The notes under the pieces: model-generated | The model's input: only the letters and a program-made list of their open reading frames with translations | Databases searched by the model: none | What the model was told of the DNA's origin: nothing | Position numbers and translations under genes: made by a program | Source: Clostridiaceae bacterium | GTDB lineage: Bacteria; Bacillota; Clostridia; DSM-8532 | DNA length: 56,132 nucleotides | Direction: 5' to 3' | Assembly: GCA_012521615.1 (NCBI GenBank) | Contig: JAAYMA010000095.1 | Location: forward strand, 1-56,132 | Shown: piece after piece, positions 26,596 to 34,064 of the stretch | How positions within the stretch are numbered: the first letter of the stretch is position 1 | Layout of the letters: every line of letters starts with the position of its first letter

Positions 26596-27327
26596 ATGGT
26601 GAATACAACAGCTAAAATAAATACAATATCCAATTGCAAGAAATGTAATCATAAATTGTGTACTCAGAAAGTATCAATATTTTCATCGCTGAATATGGAG
26701 CAGCTTGCAAAGGTCGGGGATCTGATCAATCACCGGCGCTATAAAAAAGGTGAACTGCTTGTTATGGAAGGTGAAAAGACAGAGAGCCTTGTAATTATAA
26801 ATGAAGGTCAGGTCAAGGCCTATAAAACAACCCTGGATGGCAAGGAGCAGATTATTTATATATTTTCTGAAGGGGATTTTTTCGGGGAGCGGAATCTTCT
26901 GCGGGATTATGCCTCGCCATACAATGTGGAAGCCCTTGAAGAGACTCATGTTTGTATTATCCATAAAAGGGACTTTCAGATTTTGATCAAGTCCATACCT
27001 GATATCGCAGTAAAAATTATGGAAGAGTTATGCATGAGATTGGACAGGCTGGAAAATACAATAGAAACTATGGGTTCCCGTACCGTTGAAGCAAGGGTTA
27101 GTTTGGTTCTGCTGGAATTCGCTGATAAGTATGGCAAACCGCATCCCAGGGGAACTCTTATTGAACTTCCTTTAAGCAGGGAAGGCATTGCAAATTATAT
27201 CGGTCTTGCCAGAGAGACTGTCAGCAGAAAAATGAGCATTCTTCAGGAAGAAGGAATTTTAGAGATGATTGGCAACAAAAAAGTGTTGCTGTTAAATAGA
27301 AGTGAGCTTGAAAAAACATTAAAATAA
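26596..27327 (+). CDS. Crp/Fnr-family regulator with N-terminal cysteine cluster
   Basis: 243 residues: a cysteine group C14-x2-C17-x4-C22, a cyclic-nucleotide-like beta-roll (about 25-150, with GELLVMEGEKTESLVIINEGQVKAY and GDFFGERNLL), a long dimer helix, and a winged HTH with SREGIANYIGLARETVSRKMSIL. The recognition motif E-T-V-S-R is that of FNR. A fourth cysteine in the beta-roll (HVCIIHKRDF) could complete a [4Fe-4S] site, making it an O2 or NO sensor; this is inference. The ATG at 26587 lies within the GAAGGATG site, so ATG 26596 is preferred. DUF1858 and DUF438 genes follow. Confidence 0.87.
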   Translation: MVNTTAKINTISNCKKCNHKLCTQKVSIFSSLNMEQLAKVGDLINHRRYKKGELLVMEGEKTESLVIINEGQVKAYKTTLDGKEQIIYIFSEGDFFGERNLLRDYASPYNVEALEETHVCIIHKRDFQILIKSIPDIAVKIMEELCMRLDRLENTIETMGSRTVEARVSLVLLEFADKYGKPHPRGTLIELPLSREGIANYIGLARETVSRKMSILQEEGILEMIGNKKVLLLNRSELEKTLK

Positions 27328-27361
27328 GAGAACGTACATAGTTAAGTCGTTTTACAACCAG

Positions 27362-27389
27362 AAGCTGCCTTATAAGGCGGCTTTTTTTT
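27362..27389 (+). terminator. Rho-independent terminator after the Crp/Fnr gene
   Basis: AAGCTGCC (27362-27369) and GGCGGCTT (27376-27383), extended by the TTATAA centre, one G-U pair, followed by a run of eight T. Confidence 0.82.
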
Positions 27390-27436
27390 ATTTTTATGCG
27401 TGAAATCACAGTTTATGGCTTATTAATAACCTAATA

Positions 27437-27465
27437 TTTAAGTATATAAACCGGATATACTTAAA
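27437..27465. promoter_or_regulatory. 11-bp perfect inverted repeat, candidate regulator site
   Basis: TTTAAGTATAT (27437-27447) and ATATACTTAAA (27455-27465) with a 7-base centre AAACCGG. It lies between the Crp/Fnr terminator and the DUF1858 gene, just upstream of a possible -35 element TTGAAT (27474-27479). The position suits an activator site, for example for the adjacent Crp/Fnr protein, though it does not match the classic FNR box TTGAT-N4-ATCAA. Confidence 0.45.
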
Positions 27466-27583
27466 AAATATTCTTGAATTAGTTTGTTTTCACTATTTTA
27501 AATGGTATGTCTGAATAAAAGCATTTTAGAAAACATGAACTGTTAGAAAAAACTGAAATTTGTATCAGAAAGCAGGTGCTTAT

Positions 27584-27811
27584 ATGGCTAAAGTTTTAGA
27601 TTTGAACAGACCCGTCCGGGATTTGATAAATGAATATCCTGAAGCTGCTGAGATTATGAAGGAACTGGGTTTCGAAAGTATTATCAATCCAAGTATGCTA
27701 AATACTGTCGGACGGTTTATGACAATTAAAAAAGGTTCTGTTATGAAAAAAATTGATTTGGACAAAATAAAAGAAGCTTTTCAATCTAAAGGATTCCAGA
27801 TTAAAGAATGA
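27584..27811 (+). CDS. DUF1858 domain protein
   Basis: A 75-residue single-domain protein: VLDLNRPVRDLINEYPEAAEIMKELGFESI, then INPSMLNTVGRFMTIKKGS and a helical end. DUF1858 is related to the N-terminal domain of the ScdA/Ric iron-centre repair proteins, but the Cys-containing turn of that family is absent here (no cysteine at all). GCAGGTG precedes ATG 27584. It is followed after 67 bases by a DUF438-hemerythrin gene, the other half of what in ScdA is one chain. Function inferred only from domain company. Confidence 0.85.
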   Translation: MAKVLDLNRPVRDLINEYPEAAEIMKELGFESIINPSMLNTVGRFMTIKKGSVMKKIDLDKIKEAFQSKGFQIKE

Positions 27812-27878
27812 AACTGCAGTAACGCATTTTCTTAATGTTTATCACATGTATAAGAATAATCATGAAGAGGTGAATAGT

Positions 27879-29108
27879 ATGAGTGAAATAATCAATAACC
27901 GCGAACATCGGCAAAAAATTCTTAAAGAGCTCATAGAAGAACTACATCGGGGAAAGACAGTTGATGAAGTAAAACCTCGTTTTGAGGAACTGATAAAGGG
28001 CGGAGTTACAACAACTGAAATAACTGAGATGGAAGCTGCCCTTGTTGCAGAGGGAATGCCCGTCGAAGAAATTCAAAAACTTTGTGATGTTCATGCAGCT
28101 GTATTCAAAGGATCTATTCAGGATATTCACAGACCTGTCAGACCTGAGAACATACCCGGTCATCCTGTTCATACATTCGTTCAGGAAAACAGAGCTATAG
28201 AAGAAGTAATGGCTACAATCCAAAACGATCTGGAACAGTTTAAAACTGATGATTCAAAGTCCAATCTCAAAAAATTGATAAAAGGATTCGATAAGCTTTG
28301 GGAGATCGACAAACATTATTTCAGAAAAGAAAATCTGCTCTTCCCGTATCTGGAGAAGTACGGTATTACGACTCCGCCTAAGGTTATGTGGGGAGTAGAT
28401 GATGAAATAAGAGCAGATATCAAACTGGTAATGAATCTTCTCAAAGATTACAGTGGTGATAAGGAAGAACTGATAGAAAAGGCAGAATTTGCTTTGGAAC
28501 GTGTTAAAGAAATGATATATAAGGAAGAGAGTATATTGCTGCCCCTTGCCGTGGATACGCTTTCGGAGGATGAATGGATTGAAATTCAGAAATCAAGTGA
28601 TGAGGCGGGTTATGCATTAATCAAACCTAAAGCAAAATGGAAACCTGTCAGGGTTGATGTGGAAGAAAAGGCCCGTGAAGAAGGCGAAGAACCTTCGAAT
28701 GATGGATATGTTGACTTTGATGCAGGAATAATGACACCGGAGGAAATAAATGCTGTCTTAAACACATTGCCTTTAGACTTGACCTTTGTTGATAAAGATG
28801 GAATTGTCAAATGGTTTTCAATGGGCAGTGAAAGAATATTCGCCAGACCTAAAACAGTTCTGGGGCGTGAAGTTAAAAACTGCCATCCTCCAGCAAGTAT
28901 GCATATAGTTGAGAAAATAATTGAGGATTTGAAATCAGGCAAAAAAGATCATGAAGATTTCTGGATACGTATGGGTGACCGTTATGCATTCATCAGATAT
29001 TTTGCAGTGCGGAATAAAAAAGGCAAGTTCTTAGGTGTTCTTGAAGTTACACAGGATATTAAACCTATACAGGAGATAACAGGGGAAAAAAGACTTATGT
29101 CTGATTAG
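27879..29108 (+). CDS. DUF438-hemerythrin-PAS protein
   Basis: 409 residues with three parts. DUF438 at the N-terminus (about 5-80: KILKELIEELHRGKTVDEV, GGVTTTEITEMEAALVAEGM, LCDVHAAVFKGS). A hemerythrin-like bundle (about 90-240) with HPVHTFVQEN, DKHYFRKENLLFPYLE and MIYKEESILLPLA, where His and Glu are likely di-iron ligands although the last helix has EE where classic HHE domains have His. A C-terminal PAS domain (about 300-400: LPLDLTFVDKDGIVKWFS ... EDFWIRMGDRYAFIRYFAV). A diiron sensor of O2, NO or redox state is the natural reading; no output domain is present. ATG 27879 follows GAAGAGGTG. Confidence 0.87.
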   Translation: MSEIINNREHRQKILKELIEELHRGKTVDEVKPRFEELIKGGVTTTEITEMEAALVAEGMPVEEIQKLCDVHAAVFKGSIQDIHRPVRPENIPGHPVHTFVQENRAIEEVMATIQNDLEQFKTDDSKSNLKKLIKGFDKLWEIDKHYFRKENLLFPYLEKYGITTPPKVMWGVDDEIRADIKLVMNLLKDYSGDKEELIEKAEFALERVKEMIYKEESILLPLAVDTLSEDEWIEIQKSSDEAGYALIKPKAKWKPVRVDVEEKAREEGEEPSNDGYVDFDAGIMTPEEINAVLNTLPLDLTFVDKDGIVKWFSMGSERIFARPKTVLGREVKNCHPPASMHIVEKIIEDLKSGKKDHEDFWIRMGDRYAFIRYFAVRNKKGKFLGVLEVTQDIKPIQEITGEKRLMSD

Positions 29109-29127
29109 CAAGCTGGATTTAGGAAAA

Positions 29128-29152
29128 AGGGCTTCCCTGACCGGGAAGCTCT
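29128..29152 (+). terminator. Terminator after the DUF438 gene
   Basis: AGGGCTTCCC (29128-29137) and GGGAAGCTCT (29143-29152), 10 pairs with one G-U and a 5-base loop. The following T-run is poor. Confidence 0.5.
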
Positions 29153-29162
29153 TAACTCATAT

Positions 29163-29354
29163 TTAATCATCATATACTTTGTACTCTTCTGTTCTTCTGT
29201 CGCGCCTTCCGAAGATCAGGCTTATAACAAAAAGGGCTGCAAATATATAGAAGAGAACTTTTGCTATTCCAAAACTAAGGTTTGCAATCAGACCAAAACC
29301 AAATAATCCGGCAATCAGGGCAAGAATTAAAAATGTTATTGCCCATTTTAACAT
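29163..29354 (-). CDS. DUF1328 family small membrane protein (YtjA-like)
   Basis: 63 residues with two membrane helices: [21 protein letters not shown] and [15 protein letters not shown], and a charged tail [14 protein letters not shown]. The pattern MLxWAxxFLIxAxIAGxFGF is that of DUF1328 proteins, found across bacteria and often stress-induced, function unknown. ATG 29352-29354 is preceded by AGGAGGA; the frame extends upstream without a site. Convergent with the DUF438 gene. Confidence 0.85.
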   Translation of the reverse strand: MLKWAITFLILALIAGLFGFGLIANLSFGIAKVLFYIFAALFVISLIFGRRDRRTEEYKVYDD

Positions 29355-29485
29355 AATTTGTCCTCCTTTTTTCGTTCTCTTTATAGTTTTTATAAAAAAC
29401 AAGTTCTTATTCAAAAGGGGATAAAACACCATTTTAAATAAATGCAAATTACGCAATATTAGGATTGTTTAGAAATTATAATTTG

Positions 29486-29514
29486 TTGCCAAGTATTTTA
29501 ATATAAGTTATAAT
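29486..29514 (+). promoter_or_regulatory. Sigma-A promoter of the transcarboxylase operon
   Basis: TTGCCA (29486-29491), 17-base spacer, TATAAT (29509-29514): the same elements as the cysK promoter. The leader is about 60 bases. Confidence 0.75.
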
Positions 29515-29581
29515 TATTACCAAGTCATAAATCGAATTTATATAAAAAATCCATTTAATGGAACAACACTGAGGTGAAAAA

Positions 29582-31132
29582 ATGGCGACGTTTGACAAGT
29601 TGAATGATTTACGAACCAGAAGAGAAAACCTCAAAAAGGGTGGCGGAGACAAAAGAATTGCTAAGCAGCACGAGACTGGAAAAAAGACAGCCAGAGAAAG
29701 ATTAGCAGCACTTTTGGATGAAGGAAGCTTTGTTGAGGTTGATGCATTTGTCGAAACCCGCAGTATTGATTTCGACATGCAAAAAAAGAAAATTCCAGGT
29801 GATGGCGTAGTTACCGGATATGGTACTATTGATGGCAGACTGGTATTTGTAGCTTCGCAGGATTTTACAGTTATAGGCGGCTCCCTTGGAGAAATGCACG
29901 CCAAAAAAATTACAAAAGTAATGGACATGGCCATGAAGATGGGTGCTCCGTTCATAAGTATCAATGATTCGGGCGGAGCCAGGATAGAAGAGGGGATAGA
30001 TGCACTTAGCGGTTTTGGGGATATTTTTATGAGAAATACCCTCGCTTCAGGTGTAATACCTCAAATTTCCGTAATAATGGGTCCTTGTGCAGGCGGTGCT
30101 GTTTATTCACCGGCAATAACGGATTTCATATTTATGGTTGATAAAACCAGTCATATGTTTATTACTGGACCGTCAGTCATAAAAGCTGTAACCGGAGAAG
30201 AAGTAACTTTTGATGAGCTTGGCGGTGCCATGACACATAATACTATCAGTGGTGTTGCACACTTCGAGTGCTCCGATGAGGACAGCTGTTTTGAACAGGT
30301 TAAAAAGCTTATTTCTTATCTTCCTGATAATAACCTTTCTGATCCCGAAATAATCATTTCAAATGATGATTTCAACAGGTTGGAACCTGATTTGAATACT
30401 ATTATTCCAGATGATGCAAATAAACCTTATGATATGCTTGACGTAATTAAGAAAGTTACCGATGACGGTGATTTCTTTGAGATTCAGGCAGGGTTTGCAA
30501 AAAATATAATTATAGGATTTGGGCGTTTTGGAGGAAAAACTGCAGGAATTATTGCCAACCAGCCTAAAGTCAATGCAGGGGTTCTGGATGTGGACGCATC
30601 TGACAAAGCAGCACGATTTGTAAGATTTTGCGATGCTTTTAATATTCCGCTTGTTACATTTACTGACGTACCGGGATATCTGCCGGGAGTAAATCAGGAG
30701 CACAGTGGAATTATCCGTCATGGGGCAAAATTGTTGTATGCATTTTCTGAAGCTACTGTGCCCAAGGTTAATATCATAGTCAGAAAAGCATATGGCGGCG
30801 CATATATCGCTATGAACAGCAAACATCTCGGCTGTGACATGGTTTTTGCATGGCCTACTGCAGAAATAGCTGTTATGGGACCGGAAGGTGCAGCAAATAT
30901 TATTTTCAGAAAAGAAATTGCTCAGTCAGATAATCCTGCTGAGTTCAGAAAGCAGAAAATTGAAGAGTACAGGGAAAAGCTTGCAAACCCCTATATTGCT
31001 GCTGCCAGAGGTTATGTGGATGATGTCATTGAACCTGCAACAACCCGCCAGAGAATTATAAGTGCGCTGGATATGCTGGCAGGAAAACGCGAAACAAGAC
31101 CATCCAAGAAACATGGTAATATACCTCTCTGA
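29582..31132 (+). CDS. Acyl-CoA carboxyltransferase (12S-like subunit of transcarboxylase; methylmalonyl/propionyl-CoA type)
   Basis: Moves CO2 between biotin and an acyl-CoA. 516 residues with both crotonase-like halves: the first with [21 protein letters not shown] and [18 protein letters not shown] (oxyanion-forming Gly-Ala), the second with [40 protein letters not shown] and [13 protein letters not shown]. Length and sequence type match propionyl-CoA carboxylase beta, methylmalonyl-CoA decarboxylase alpha and the Propionibacterium 12S subunit, which cannot be told apart by eye. It leads an operon with a biotin carrier and a 5S-like pyruvate carboxyltransferase. GAGGTG before ATG. Confidence 0.9.
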   Translation: MATFDKLNDLRTRRENLKKGGGDKRIAKQHETGKKTARERLAALLDEGSFVEVDAFVETRSIDFDMQKKKIPGDGVVTGYGTIDGRLVFVASQDFTVIGGSLGEMHAKKITKVMDMAMKMGAPFISINDSGGARIEEGIDALSGFGDIFMRNTLASGVIPQISVIMGPCAGGAVYSPAITDFIFMVDKTSHMFITGPSVIKAVTGEEVTFDELGGAMTHNTISGVAHFECSDEDSCFEQVKKLISYLPDNNLSDPEIIISNDDFNRLEPDLNTIIPDDANKPYDMLDVIKKVTDDGDFFEIQAGFAKNIIIGFGRFGGKTAGIIANQPKVNAGVLDVDASDKAARFVRFCDAFNIPLVTFTDVPGYLPGVNQEHSGIIRHGAKLLYAFSEATVPKVNIIVRKAYGGAYIAMNSKHLGCDMVFAWPTAEIAVMGPEGAANIIFRKEIAQSDNPAEFRKQKIEEYREKLANPYIAAARGYVDDVIEPATTRQRIISALDMLAGKRETRPSKKHGNIPL

Positions 31133-31180
31133 TGAAAAAATAAAAAATATTTAAAATGATATTACTGGAGGTTTCATATA

Positions 31181-31603
31181 ATGAGAAAATTTATAGTAAA
31201 CGTAAATGGAAACAGTTATGAAGTTGAAGTTGAAGAAGTGGGAGGAGCTACCTCAACACAAGCTCCATCTGTAATACCGGTTGCTGCTCCTGCATCAAAA
31301 CCTGTTGAGGCAGCACCAGCACCTGCAGCTAAGGCAGAACCTGTCAAACCGGCACCTGCTCCGGCACCCGCCGCACAAGGTTCTGAGGGGGCTGTTAAAG
31401 TTACTGCACCCATGCCCGGTACGATATTGGATGTTAAGGTAAGTGTCGGTCAACAAGTTACGAAAGGTACAGTGTTAGCCATTCTTGAAGCTATGAAAAT
31501 GGAGAATGAAATACTTGCACCTCAGGATGCCACAATCGCTACAGTTAATGTAAGCAATGGACAACAGGTTAACACCGGTGATGTTCTTTTTACCTTAAAT
31601 TAA
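31181..31603 (+). CDS. Biotin carboxyl carrier subunit (1.3S-like)
   Basis: 140 residues. An N-terminal piece (MRKFIVNVNGNSYEVEVEEVG), a long flexible Ala/Pro linker (about 25-70), and a biotinyl domain with the AMKMENE motif in which the Lys carries biotin (near residue 108). It carries CO2 between the carboxyltransferase encoded upstream and the pyruvate/oxaloacetate subunit downstream. RBS CTGGAGG. Spacing to both neighbours is short, so one operon. Confidence 0.93.
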   Translation: MRKFIVNVNGNSYEVEVEEVGGATSTQAPSVIPVAAPASKPVEAAPAPAAKAEPVKPAPAPAPAAQGSEGAVKVTAPMPGTILDVKVSVGQQVTKGTVLAILEAMKMENEILAPQDATIATVNVSNGQQVNTGDVLFTLN

Positions 31604-31626
31604 GTTGATAAGGAGGCTTTTGAGCC

Positions 31627-33024
31627 ATGGGAATAAAAATAACTGATACAACATTGAGGGACTCTCATCAATCTCTTATAGCTACCCGTATGAGCACAGA
31701 AGAGATGCTTCCAATTGTTGAGACCATAGATAAGGTTGGATATCATTCATTGGAATGCTGGGGCGGAGCTACTTTTGATGCTTGTATGAGGTTTCTGAAT
31801 GAAGATCCATGGGAAAGATTAAGGAAAATAAGGGATAAAGCAAAAAACACCAAACTGCAGATGCTCTTAAGGGGTCAGAACCTTTTGGGATATAAACATT
31901 ATGCAGACGATGTGGTGGATTATTTTGTACAGAAAGCTGTGGCAAACGGTATAGATATTATTCGTATTTTTGATGCTTTAAACGATCCCCGTAATGTAGA
32001 AAGATCGTTAATGGCATGTAAAAAGGAAGGCGGTCACGCGCAGGCCTGCTTCTCGTATACAATCAGCCCGTTTCACAGTCTGGAGCAGTTCGTAAGGGAT
32101 GCAAAGACCTTTGAAGAAATGGGAGCCGACTCTATTTGTATAAAGGACATGGCAGGACTGCTGACACCATATGAGGCTTATGATCTGGTAAAGGCTCTTA
32201 AAGAAAATATCAAAGTTCCTATTCAGCTTCATACCCACTATACCAGCGGGGTTGCTTCAATGACATACCTTAAGGCAATTGAAGCAGGCGTGGATGTTGT
32301 CGACTGCGCCATATCACCAATGGCAATGGGAACTTCCCAGCCGCCGGTTGAGCCCTTGGTTGCTACTCTTAAAGGTACAAAATATGATACAGGATACGAC
32401 CTTAATTTTCTTAGTGAAATAGCTTCATATTTCAGCAAACTGCGCGAAAAATACCTGAAAAAAGAGCTGTTAAGTACCAAGGTTATGGGTGTTGATATAA
32501 ACACACTTATTTATCAGGTTCCTGGCGGGATGCTTTCTAACCTTGTATCCCAGCTTAAACAGGCAGGTCAGGAAGACAAACTTCTGGATGTTTTGCAGGA
32601 AGTACCAAGAGTAAGGAAGGATTTAGGATATCCGCCACTTGTTACACCCAGCAGCCAGATAGTTGGTACTCAGGCTGTATTGAATGTACTTATGGGTGAA
32701 AGATACAAGATGGTACCAAAAGAGACCAAGGGTCTGGTAAGGGGAGAATACGGTAAGACACCGGCTCCTATTGATGATGATATAGTTAAAAAGATTATTG
32801 GTGACGAGGAACGTATTACCTGCAGACCTGCAGACCTTATTCCAAGTGAACTTCCAAAGATCAGGGAAGAAGCAGCCGAGTATATTGAGCAGGAAGAAGA
32901 TGTGCTGACATATGCAATGTTCCCGCAAGTAGCCAGGAAGTTCTTTGAGTACAGAAGGGCTCAGAAATATAAAATAGATTCTGATATGGTAGATTATGAG
33001 TATAAAATTCATCCATTAGGTTAA
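31627..33024 (+). CDS. oadA: Oxaloacetate/pyruvate carboxyltransferase subunit (OadA/5S-like)
   Basis: Transfers CO2 between oxaloacetate/pyruvate and biotin. 465 residues: a TIM-barrel of the DRE metal-binding group with ITDTTLRDSHQSLIATRMST (catalytic Asp), the FDALNDPRNVERS and SICIKDMAGLLTPYEAYD segments and HTHYTSG metal ligands, then the conserved carboxylase domain. It has no fused biotin domain, unlike Klebsiella OadA; this matches the 5S subunit of Propionibacterium transcarboxylase, with the carrier separate upstream. No OadB sodium-pump gene is nearby. The last codons and stop lie inside an 18-bp inverted repeat. Confidence 0.9.
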   Translation: MGIKITDTTLRDSHQSLIATRMSTEEMLPIVETIDKVGYHSLECWGGATFDACMRFLNEDPWERLRKIRDKAKNTKLQMLLRGQNLLGYKHYADDVVDYFVQKAVANGIDIIRIFDALNDPRNVERSLMACKKEGGHAQACFSYTISPFHSLEQFVRDAKTFEEMGADSICIKDMAGLLTPYEAYDLVKALKENIKVPIQLHTHYTSGVASMTYLKAIEAGVDVVDCAISPMAMGTSQPPVEPLVATLKGTKYDTGYDLNFLSEIASYFSKLREKYLKKELLSTKVMGVDINTLIYQVPGGMLSNLVSQLKQAGQEDKLLDVLQEVPRVRKDLGYPPLVTPSSQIVGTQAVLNVLMGERYKMVPKETKGLVRGEYGKTPAPIDDDIVKKIIGDEERITCRPADLIPSELPKIREEAAEYIEQEEDVLTYAMFPQVARKFFEYRRAQKYKIDSDMVDYEYKIHPLG

Positions 33025-33042
33025 AACCTAATGGATGAATTT
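33005..33042 (+). terminator. 18-bp inverted repeat covering the end of the 5S-like gene
   Basis: Bases 33005-33022 and 33025-33042 are exact complements with only AA between them, so the tip opens to a GGTTAAAACC turn. The repeat contains the last codons (HPLG) and the TAA of the gene. There is only TTTGTAT after it, a poor T-run, so it may protect the mRNA end rather than terminate. Confidence 0.55.
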
Positions 33043-33126
33043 GTATATAGCCATTCCGGTGGTAGAAGATTACTTTCAGTAATATTATATTATCGAACCC
33101 GATTTTTTAGGGATGGAGGGTAATCT

Positions 33127-33957
33127 ATGCTGAGAGAATTTACTTTCAATGGGGGTAGAAATGCCGATATTCAGGGCTACGTAATTGAGCCCGAAGACAA
33201 AGAATCGATTAAGGCTTTGATAGTTCTTATACATGGTCTTGGCGAGCACGCCGGAAGGTATCCTGAATATCTTCAGACTTTTGTTGAGCAAGGCATTTGC
33301 ATATATGCCATGGATCTGAGAGGTCACGGAAAATCCCCGGGAAAAAGAGGTCATACTGCGCCAAGGAATCTTATTCTGGAGGATGTGGATGCTCTTTGCC
33401 AGCATGCCAAAAAAGAATATCCGGATATACCGCTGTTTATTTACGGACACAGTATGGGCGGGAATATCGGTCTATATCATAGACTTCATGGTAAGTTCAG
33501 ACCGAAAGGATATATTATAACCTCGCCTTGGATTAAGCTGTACAATGAAATACCCGGTCATATTGTTGCCTTAATGAAGGTTATATCCAAAATAACTCCC
33601 AAATTATGCATAAAAAGCAATCTTGACAGGGAGGCACTGTCCAGCGACCAAAGCCTGATTGACTGCGATACCGACCCTTTATGTCACGGCTTTATATCGG
33701 TTCAGACCGGTCTGGACTGTTACAATGGTGCCAAAGAGATATTGGCAAAATCCGATGCAGAGAAAGAAGATCTTTTGCTCCTTCATGGTTCTGATGACCG
33801 TATCTGTTCTGTGGAAGGAAGCAGATCTTTTATGAAAAATGCACCCAAATCCTGTACTTACATAGAGTTTGAAGGAAACTATCATGAACTGCATTTCGAT
33901 AAAGACAGGGATAAAGTCGCTCAGGTTGTAAGCAGCTGGATTATGGAGAGGGTATGA
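33127..33957 (+). CDS. Alpha/beta hydrolase, monoacylglycerol-lipase-like
   Basis: 276-residue cytosolic serine hydrolase of the Hydrolase_4 group. Visible: oxyanion-hole HGLGEHAGRY (36-45), DLRGHGKSPGKRG, nucleophile S109 in GHSMGG, acid in LLLHGSDDRICS and His in NYHELHFD. This set is typical of lysophospholipase/monoglyceride lipases. No signal peptide. GGAGGG precedes ATG. Single gene, closed by a strong terminator; substrate unknown. Confidence 0.88.
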   Translation: MLREFTFNGGRNADIQGYVIEPEDKESIKALIVLIHGLGEHAGRYPEYLQTFVEQGICIYAMDLRGHGKSPGKRGHTAPRNLILEDVDALCQHAKKEYPDIPLFIYGHSMGGNIGLYHRLHGKFRPKGYIITSPWIKLYNEIPGHIVALMKVISKITPKLCIKSNLDREALSSDQSLIDCDTDPLCHGFISVQTGLDCYNGAKEILAKSDAEKEDLLLLHGSDDRICSVEGSRSFMKNAPKSCTYIEFEGNYHELHFDKDRDKVAQVVSSWIMERV

Positions 33958-33984
33958 GTATAAAACAGCAAACTCAAAAGATGC

Positions 33985-34027
33985 AAAAAGGGGCATATCA
34001 TAATTTATGAGATGAGCCCCTTTTTTT
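33985..34027 (+). terminator. Rho-independent terminator after the hydrolase gene
   Basis: AAAAAGGGGC (33985-33994) with GCCCCTTTTT (34016-34025), an inner CATAA-TTATG helix, and a run of seven T. Confidence 0.85.
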
Positions 34028-34064
34028 CTGAAGATGAATCCAATCGGAGAAATTTTTATACAGC

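Noticed and set aside
29476-29964. Minus-strand open frame over the start of the carboxyltransferase gene
   Set aside because: Antisense to a conserved gene and across its promoter; no recognisable protein and no suitable start.
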